A stretch of 10,528 nucleotides of DNA from assembly GCA_028565715.1 (NCBI GenBank), contig JAOXYC010234792.1, positions 1 to 10,528 on the forward strand. The letters are read 5' to 3'. Source of the stretch: Phoronis pallida. Lineage: Eukaryota > Phoronida > Phoronidae. Below, piece after piece: positions 8,801-10,528 of the stretch. Below the pieces are notes generated by a model. The model searched no databases, had not been told where the DNA came from, and worked only from the letters and a program-made list of their open reading frames with translations. How positions within the stretch are numbered: the stretch's first letter is position 1; each line of letters opens with the position of its first letter. The translations under genes and the position numbers were made by a program.

Positions 8801-10244
8801 GCCAAATTTTGTCACTAACATTCCACCTACGCAGTCGGTAAGCATCCGAACCCCCGTATTCACCCTTACCTGTTCAGCCCAAGGAAAACCAGCTCCTAGG
8901 ATATCATGGTGGAAAAATGATGACAAGCTCACAGAAGGATCGATGTATGTTATCACAAGCTCCAATCCAGATAGTCTGACTACTACCAGTGTTCTGAAGT
9001 TTAAAGGTATTTGTAGACTTTTTGTTGAGTCACATTGTGTTTTTGCTGTGATTTTTATGTCAATGTACACATGAAGATAATATAAATATGAATTAATTTA
9101 ACAACACAGGCCTAAAACTGTTTTGTATCTTCAATTAAGGTTGACAAATTGCCTTGTAATTAACAGGTAAAAACGCTCTTGGCGCCTCTAACTTTTAACC
9201 AACCAAAATAGTGGAAGTCTAGGTTATGTTATTTCGTTTCAAGAAACAAAGCTGATTGCATACTTATACACATCTAGTATTTTATTAATGGTTTTTAATC
9301 ACATTGCGTTATTCCAACAGGATCAGGTCGTCTAGGGTCACGTGATGATCAACTGAAGATCTCTGATGCTGGGAACTATAAGTGCACTGCAGAGAGTATA
9401 GTCACAACAACTCCTATCACAAGCAGCACTGGGGTAGTTAAGATCAAATGTAAGTCTAAACTCATCTGTTAGGCAACCAAAGAATTATTGGATTTTGAAC
9501 CAACCTAGCCTCTGTAGTCATGTGGTTGGAACACTTGCCTATGAATTGGGATATGCCTTAGGTTTGATTCACAGGGTTGGCAAAATGTGGCTTGCCAGTG
9601 CCTCGAATGAGCATGTCAATTGCAGTCAATGGTTGCGCATGCAAAGTCTTGGGCTTTTATGATAATTTTAAGATTTTAAAGAATAGAGCAATGAAGCATT
9701 TATGTATTCAAAATATTTAGTTGAACCACACAACTTGTTTTGGAATGCTGTCTTTTCATACCCATGCAATATGTATGCAGGAAGGCTATTGCCTAAGTAC
9801 ACTAGTATGTGAAATATGTATGGTTTTCTTGTTCTCTCATAAAGTCCATATCTCAATGTTGAAGTTAGCACATGCTGTATGTTTGATTGTACCTAGTAAT
9901 GATCAGGCAAATATTCATCGTGTGTCTCTATCCCTACACAGATCCCCCAGTGATCAGCCCAAGTCATGAAAAATTTGCCGTCGACATAAACAGCACAACC
10001 ACCATCACATGCATGGCTCACGCATTCCCTGATGTATCATTCAAATGGATGCGAAACAACAAGGAAATCACTGATGCATCAACCGGATACATCATACAGA
10101 ATTCTAATGTTGATAGTCATACGTACCCATTCCGGAGCTCGTTGACCATTGGTAATGTTAGTATGAGCAGTTTGGGAGACTATGTGTGCGAGGCTTCCAA
10201 TGAAGAAGGGCGTGATACTGAAACTCTATCATTGGCTGTCAAAA
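2526..10244 (+). CDS. Partial IgSF cell-adhesion/receptor gene, seven tandem Ig domains, 11 internal exons
   Basis: Joined exons 2526-2819, 3811-3938, 4283-4454, 4823-4960, 5304-5420, 5644-5922, 6777-6866, 7360-7533, 8797-9006, 9321-9449 and 9942-10244 total 2034 nt: a split codon at each end around 677 full codons with no stop. All inferred introns begin GT and end AG, and all phases agree across junctions. The product is a chain of seven Ig-like domains joined by short linkers, mostly of the form V-Q-Y-x-P. It is therefore a secreted or membrane ectodomain that presumably mediates binding at the cell surface. Potential N-glycosylation sites are N19, N138, N303, N593 and N648. Domain order (V/I-type D1, C2-type D2, compact C2 D3-D5, I-set D6-D7) fits nephrin/Kirrel/hibris-like or CD22/hemicentin-like proteins. 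The exact family is uncertain because signal peptide, transmembrane and cytoplasmic exons are outside the window. Confidence 0.9.
2820..3810 (+). other. Intron 1 (991 bp, phase 1)
   Basis: Lies between the D1 and D2 exons. It is AT-rich with no coding pattern. The only structure noted is a small hairpin at 3260-3289, with 8-bp arms TCGATATG and CATATCGA. No mobile element was recognised. Confidence 0.85.
3811..3938 (+). CDS. Exon encoding first half of Ig domain D2 (C2-type)
   Basis: The acceptor is TTACTGTTCCAG ending at 3810 and the donor is GTAAGT at 3939. The exon enters in phase 1 (completing an Ala codon with the last base of the D1 exon) and exits in phase 0. It is the only exon in the window with a phase-0 end. 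It encodes residues 98-140: a proline-rich linker (APPNAP), an A/B-strand region with EGDEIEFTC (Cys122), and a C-strand region PLLPIYLNNT. There is no tryptophan in the expected C-strand position; Leu, Ile and Tyr lie there instead. N138-N-T is a glycosylation sequon. Confidence 0.9.
3939..4282 (+). other. Intron 2 (344 bp, phase 0, inside D2)
   Basis: Intradomain intron with a strong GTAAGT donor and a pyrimidine-rich acceptor. It is the only phase-0 intron in the window. Open frames running through it are shadows with no recognisable pattern. Confidence 0.87.
4283..4454 (+). CDS. Exon encoding second half of Ig domain D2 (C2-type)
   Basis: The acceptor TTTAATTTCCAG ends at 4282 and the donor GTAAGA begins at 4455. 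The reading frame enters in phase 0 and leaves in phase 1. It encodes residues 141-197. The E strand (VTRTVKHTLSY) leads to an F strand KTVLCEAFN containing Cys176, followed by a lysine/glutamate-rich FG hairpin (NDDNKLKAEKE) and the G strand ELVVQ. The pattern L-S-Y-x-D-x-R-K-x-V-L-C-E-A-x-N resembles C2-set domain 2 of Kirrel/nephrin or CD80-like C2-set proteins. Together with the preceding exon it gives one complete domain of about 100 residues. Confidence 0.9.
4455..4822 (+). other. Intron 3 (368 bp, phase 1, between D2 and D3)
   Basis: No gene or recognised repeat. It holds a short inverted repeat, GGTCAC-ATCAC-GTGACC, near 4613-4628, too short to interpret. Confidence 0.85.
4823..4960 (+). 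CDS. Exon encoding first part of Ig domain D3
   Basis: The acceptor is ATATCATTGTAG ending at 4822, and the donor GTAAAT begins at 4961. It is phase 1 on both sides and encodes residues 199-243, plus Tyr198 from the split codon. It carries the inter-domain YKPRP linker, the B-strand motif NELTC with Cys222, the C-strand VIWSKDG with Trp235 and the start of C'. The W-S-K-D-G signature is typical of compact C2/I-set domains. The intron cuts the domain shortly after the C' strand, eight residues after Trp235. Confidence 0.9.
4961..5303 (+). other. Intron 4 (343 bp, phase 1, inside D3)
   Basis: Intradomain intron with GTAAAT donor and TATTATAG acceptor. Nothing else was recognised in it. Confidence 0.85.
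5304..5420 (+). CDS. Exon encoding second part of Ig domain D3
   Basis: The acceptor TTCTATTATAG ends at 5303 and the donor GTAAGT begins at 5421. The exon is phase 1 on both sides and completes Gly244 from the split codon, then encodes residues 245-282. It holds the E strand (HIINPTL), the F-strand motif SSSGVYKC with Cys264, an S-N-G-L-G-E-G turn and the G strand ATIQVIVQ. The usual Asp before the Gly-x-Tyr-x-Cys motif is Ser here. The spacing from Trp235 to Cys264 is 29 residues, which marks D3 as a short domain lacking a long C'-D region. Confidence 0.92.
5644..5922 (+). CDS. Single exon encoding Ig domain D4, atypical (F-strand Cys missing)
   Basis: The acceptor is ...TTTTTCAG ending at 5643 and the donor GTAAGT begins at 5923; phase 1 both sides. 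It encodes residues 284-375, plus Tyr376 shared with the next exon. B-strand Cys306 (NISC), C-strand Trp319 (VYWTKKG) and the SDAGIY F-strand motif are present. However, the residue at the expected F-strand cysteine is Ile348 (codon ATC), so the canonical intradomain disulfide cannot form. An extra cysteine, Cys290, sits in the A strand (ITGCAST). The loop between C' and E is serine-rich, and the FG region is extended (TLTPTNKPSALGKVHKD). N303-I-S is a sequon. Trp319 to position 348 is 29 residues, the same as in D3 and D5, so alignment of the missing cysteine is secure. Confidence 0.92.
6197..6216. repeat. (TAA)n microsatellite
   Basis: Almost seven uninterrupted TAA units directly precede the SINE-like fragment, a common arrangement where the simple repeat forms one end of a retroposon. 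Confidence 0.9.
6217..6420. mobile_element. SINE-like or MITE-like dispersed repeat fragment
   Basis: After the (TAA)n tract the sequence reads CCCAGTGCTTATATAGCGCT and then forms an 8-bp stem, AGCGCTTT at 6231-6238 with AAAGCGCT at 6246-6253. A CTCCCCGGGGAGCAT palindrome and CAGCAGGCGTGCGG follow near 6315-6342. From memory, repeats with 'TATATAGCGCTTTT...AAAGCGCTT-ACAAT' next to (AAT)n are widespread in marine invertebrate genomes. The right boundary (about 6420) is a guess, because the sequence fades into ordinary intron without a visible target-site duplication. Confidence 0.6.
6508..6562. repeat. Imperfect inverted repeat (GGACAA...TTGTCC)
   Basis: A perfect 10-bp stem, TTAATACATA at 6522-6531 with TATGTATTAA at 6544-6553, encloses a T-rich 12-nt loop. 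Further out, GGACAA on the left and TTGTCC on the right also pair. It abuts the dispersed repeat copy starting at 6572 and may be part of the same element. Confidence 0.65.
6572..6630 (+). repeat. Dispersed repeat, copy A
   Basis: This 59-nt block aligns without gaps to 10470-10528 with 9 mismatches (50 of 59 identical, counted by eye). The shared core includes GATCTGGGGT, TCAAATCAACTAGAAATT and TGTATGAGT. It marks a dispersed repeat family; its full extent cannot be judged because copy B runs off the window. Confidence 0.85.
6777..6866 (+). CDS. Exon encoding first part of Ig domain D5
   Basis: The acceptor TTGACTTCCAG ends at 6776 and the donor GTAAAC begins at 6867; phase 1 both sides, 90 nt. 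It encodes residues 377-405 (YVPGQ linker, A/A' strands, and the B-strand motif IELTC with Cys400, then TAQPT). It is too short to hold an Ig domain alone. The intron falls between the B and C strands, before the conserved tryptophan, unlike the intron position in D2, D3 or D6. Confidence 0.87.
6867..7359 (+). other. Intron 7 (493 bp, phase 1, inside D5)
   Basis: Contains an open frame at 7038-7298 with no recognisable protein pattern; using it as an exon would insert unrelated sequence between the B and C strands of D5. A perfect 12-nt palindrome (CTAGAATTCTAG, 6957-6968) is present. Near the 3' end, TACTAA at 7314-7319 resembles a branch-point consensus, followed by a duplicated 13-mer. Confidence 0.82.
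7321..7354 (+). repeat. Duplicated 13-mer at the intron 7 acceptor
   Basis: ACTTGCTCTGATT occurs at 7321-7333 and again at 7342-7354, separated by eight A residues. The second copy lies immediately before the TTCAG acceptor and supplies its pyrimidine tract, so the splice-site region appears to have been locally duplicated. Confidence 0.85.
7360..7533 (+). CDS. Exon encoding second part of Ig domain D5
   Basis: The acceptor CTGATTTTCAG ends at 7359 and the donor GTAAGT begins at 7534; phase 1 both sides. After the split Gly406 it encodes residues 407-463. It contains the C-strand YEWQKDG (Trp415), the E strand HTVSQASL, the F-strand motif SDSGTYTC (Cys444) and the G strand SSVDVVVN after an N-V-I-G-D-G turn. 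The Trp-to-Cys spacing is 29 residues, as in D3. With the preceding exon it makes a complete compact domain with the canonical disulfide pair Cys400-Cys444. Confidence 0.92.
7534..8796 (+). other. Intron 8 (1263 bp, phase 1, between D5 and D6)
   Basis: The longest intron in the window. It is AT-rich and contains the 35-bp inverted repeat at 8405-8524. No protein-coding pattern or other recognised element is seen from 7534 to about 8400. Confidence 0.82.
8405..8524. mobile_element. Perfect 35-bp inverted repeat, candidate MITE or recent foldback
   Basis: Arms at 8405-8439 and 8490-8524 are exact reverse complements over 35 nt (TTCATTAAAAACACGGCTGT and onward) around a 50-nt spacer. The spacer contains an (ATTT)n run and a short GC-richer patch, TTTTCCGGGACTACG. 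Both arms contain TTAA a few bases from their outer ends, which could mark a TTAA-type target site, but the flanking TTCA/TGAA also pairs. No target-site duplication is certain. The lack of any mismatch suggests a recent origin or ongoing homogenisation. Confidence 0.75.
8797..9006 (+). CDS. Exon encoding first part of Ig domain D6 (I-set)
   Basis: The acceptor TTTCATTACAG ends at 8796 and a weak-looking donor GTATTT begins at 9007; phase 1 both sides. The junction codon with the previous exon is CAA (Gln464) rather than the Tyr seen at most other domain starts. It encodes residues 465-533: LPNFVTNIPP, the B-strand TLTC (Cys489), SAQGKPAP, the C-strand ISWWKNDD (Trp501/502), C' KLTEG, and D/E strands through TTTSVLKFK. 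The order C-S-A-Q-G-x-P-A-P-x-I-x-W-W-K is a classic I-set signature. Confidence 0.92.
9007..9320 (+). other. Intron 9 (314 bp, phase 1, inside D6)
   Basis: It has the weakest splice sites in the gene: a GTATTT donor and an acceptor with a short, interrupted pyrimidine run (TTATTCCAACAG). Nothing else was recognised. Confidence 0.8.
9321..9449 (+). CDS. Exon encoding second part of Ig domain D6
   Basis: The acceptor chosen is TTATTCCAACAG ending at 9320, and the donor GTAAGT begins at 9450; phase 1 both sides. It encodes residues 535-576 after split Gly534. The F-strand motif KISDAGNYKC supplies Cys555, followed by TAESIVTT and the G strand TGVVKIK. With this start, Trp501 to Cys555 is 54 residues, longer than the 47 of D7. 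Two further AG dinucleotides (ending at 9326 and 9335) would also be in frame and would shorten the E-F loop by two or five residues. The exact 5' end of the exon is therefore less certain than the others. Confidence 0.85.
9450..9941 (+). other. Intron 10 (492 bp, phase 1, between D6 and D7)
   Basis: Holds the tRNA-like SINE core at 9508-9581. Open frames on both strands in its 3' half (about 9668-9941) have no recognisable pattern. Confidence 0.83.
9508..9581 (+). mobile_element. Degenerate tRNA-derived SINE head (or tRNA pseudogene)
   Basis: The 74-nt length is that of a tRNA. An A-box-like TAGTCATGTGG (9515-9525) matches TRGCNNAGYGG at 9 of 11 positions, and a B-box-like GGTTTGATTCA (9561-9571) matches GGTTCGANTCC at 9 of 11. 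Between them, CTTGC-CTATGAA-TTGGG sits where an anticodon arm should be. Stems are badly decayed, so it is not a functional tRNA. The string GTGGTTGGAACACTTGCCTA is strongly reminiscent of tRNA-headed SINEs. The body, if any, extends downstream to perhaps 9650, but its end is not visible. Confidence 0.6.
9942..10244 (+). CDS. Single exon encoding Ig domain D7 (I-set)
   Basis: The acceptor TATCCCTACACAG ends at 9941 and the donor GTAAGT begins at 10245; phase 1 both sides. It encodes residues 578-677 after split Tyr577. It shows the YPPVISPSHEKF linker/A strand, the B-strand TITC (Cys600), C-strand FKWMRNN (Trp612), a long C'-D-E region (GYII...SSLTIGNVS), F-strand SLGDYVC (Cys659), EASNEEG turn and G strand TLSLAV. 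Sequons lie at N593-S-T and N648-V-S. The donor after D7 shows that the gene continues beyond the window. Confidence 0.93.
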
Positions 10245-10528
10245 GTAAGTATTCTGATCATTTATATTCAAATGCCATTAACATTTTATAGAATTATTAA
10301 GAGTTTTTCAAATGAAAAGGGAGTTAAAACAACATAGTTTTGAACAATAAAAGCATAATGCACCTTTTTAATTTTAAGCAATCATAGAATGAACATTTGG
10401 CTATGGGGGCACGTCTATAAATTTATACAAGACATTCAAAATTATTAAATATTGTTAAAGATACGGTCTCCTTGTTGGTGAGGATCTGGGGTCAAAAATC
10501 AAATCAACTAGAAATTTTGTGTATGAGT
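10245..10528 (+). other. Intron 11 (start only), runs off the window
   Basis: Begins with a strong GTAAGT donor after D7. No further exon or acceptor was recognised before the window ends, and its last 59 nt are repeat copy B. Confidence 0.85.
10470..10528 (+). repeat. Dispersed repeat, copy B (truncated by window edge)
   Basis: The second copy of the repeat at 6572-6630, in the same orientation, with 50 of 59 positions identical by eye count. It probably continues beyond the window. Confidence 0.85.

Noticed and set aside
8780-9070. Minus-strand 96-codon open frame over the first D6 exon
   Set aside because: Antisense shadow of a well-supported Ig exon with correct splice sites on the plus strand.
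9508-9581. Functional tRNA gene
   Set aside because: The acceptor, anticodon and T stems have several mismatches and both internal promoter boxes deviate from consensus, so a decayed SINE head fits better.

Overview
This is a eukaryotic, almost certainly metazoan, genomic window. It is AT-rich, has GT-AG introns, and carries one interrupted plus-strand gene set among old, non-coding transposable-element debris. There is nothing bacterial about it: no operons, ribosome binding sites, CRISPR or rRNA were seen. The (TAA)n tract followed by an 'AGCGCTTT...AAAGCGCT' hairpin, the tRNA-type SINE head and the foldback elements are typical of marine invertebrate genomes (echinoderm, hemichordate, amphioxus, mollusc). 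I cannot name the species.

The single gene is a partial immunoglobulin-superfamily (IgSF) cell-surface or adhesion protein. Eleven internal exons lie between 2526 and 10244. They join without a frame break into 677 complete codons that encode seven tandem Ig domains (D1-D7). Exons by domain are: D1 2526-2819; D2 3811-3938 + 4283-4454; D3 4823-4960 + 5304-5420; D4 5644-5922; D5 6777-6866 + 7360-7533; D6 8797-9006 + 9321-9449; D7 9942-10244. Every domain boundary is a phase-1 intron, and D1, D4 and D7 are single-exon domains. D2, D3, D5 and D6 are each cut by one extra intron, at four different places in the fold. D1-D2 resemble the N-terminal pair of the nephrin/Kirrel (irreCM) group, D3-D5 are compact C2-type domains like those of CD22 or sialoadhesin, and D6-D7 are longer I-set domains. 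Residue numbers in the entries count from Phe-1, the codon at 2528.

The gene is open at both ends. D1 begins in mid-codon after an acceptor, so the signal-peptide exon lies upstream, and none was recognised in 1-2525. D7 ends on a good donor, so further extracellular exons, a membrane segment and a cytoplasmic tail are expected beyond the window.

Non-coding region by region: 1-2525 has no exon I can support but holds a foldback MITE (1818-2277). Intron 6 holds a (TAA)n/SINE-like fragment (about 6197-6420), a hairpin (6508-6562) and one copy of a dispersed repeat (6572-6630) whose second copy ends the window (10470-10528). Intron 8 holds a perfect 35-bp inverted repeat (8405-8524). Intron 10 holds a degenerate tRNA-derived SINE (9508-9581 core).

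The points most worth a second look are D4, which has lost its F-strand cysteine and has an extra cysteine in its A strand; three in-frame tandem 3' splice sites at the second D6 exon; the non-homologous intradomain introns; and the foldback element built from a repeated ~17-nt monomer. I found no convincing evidence of a wholly new biological system.
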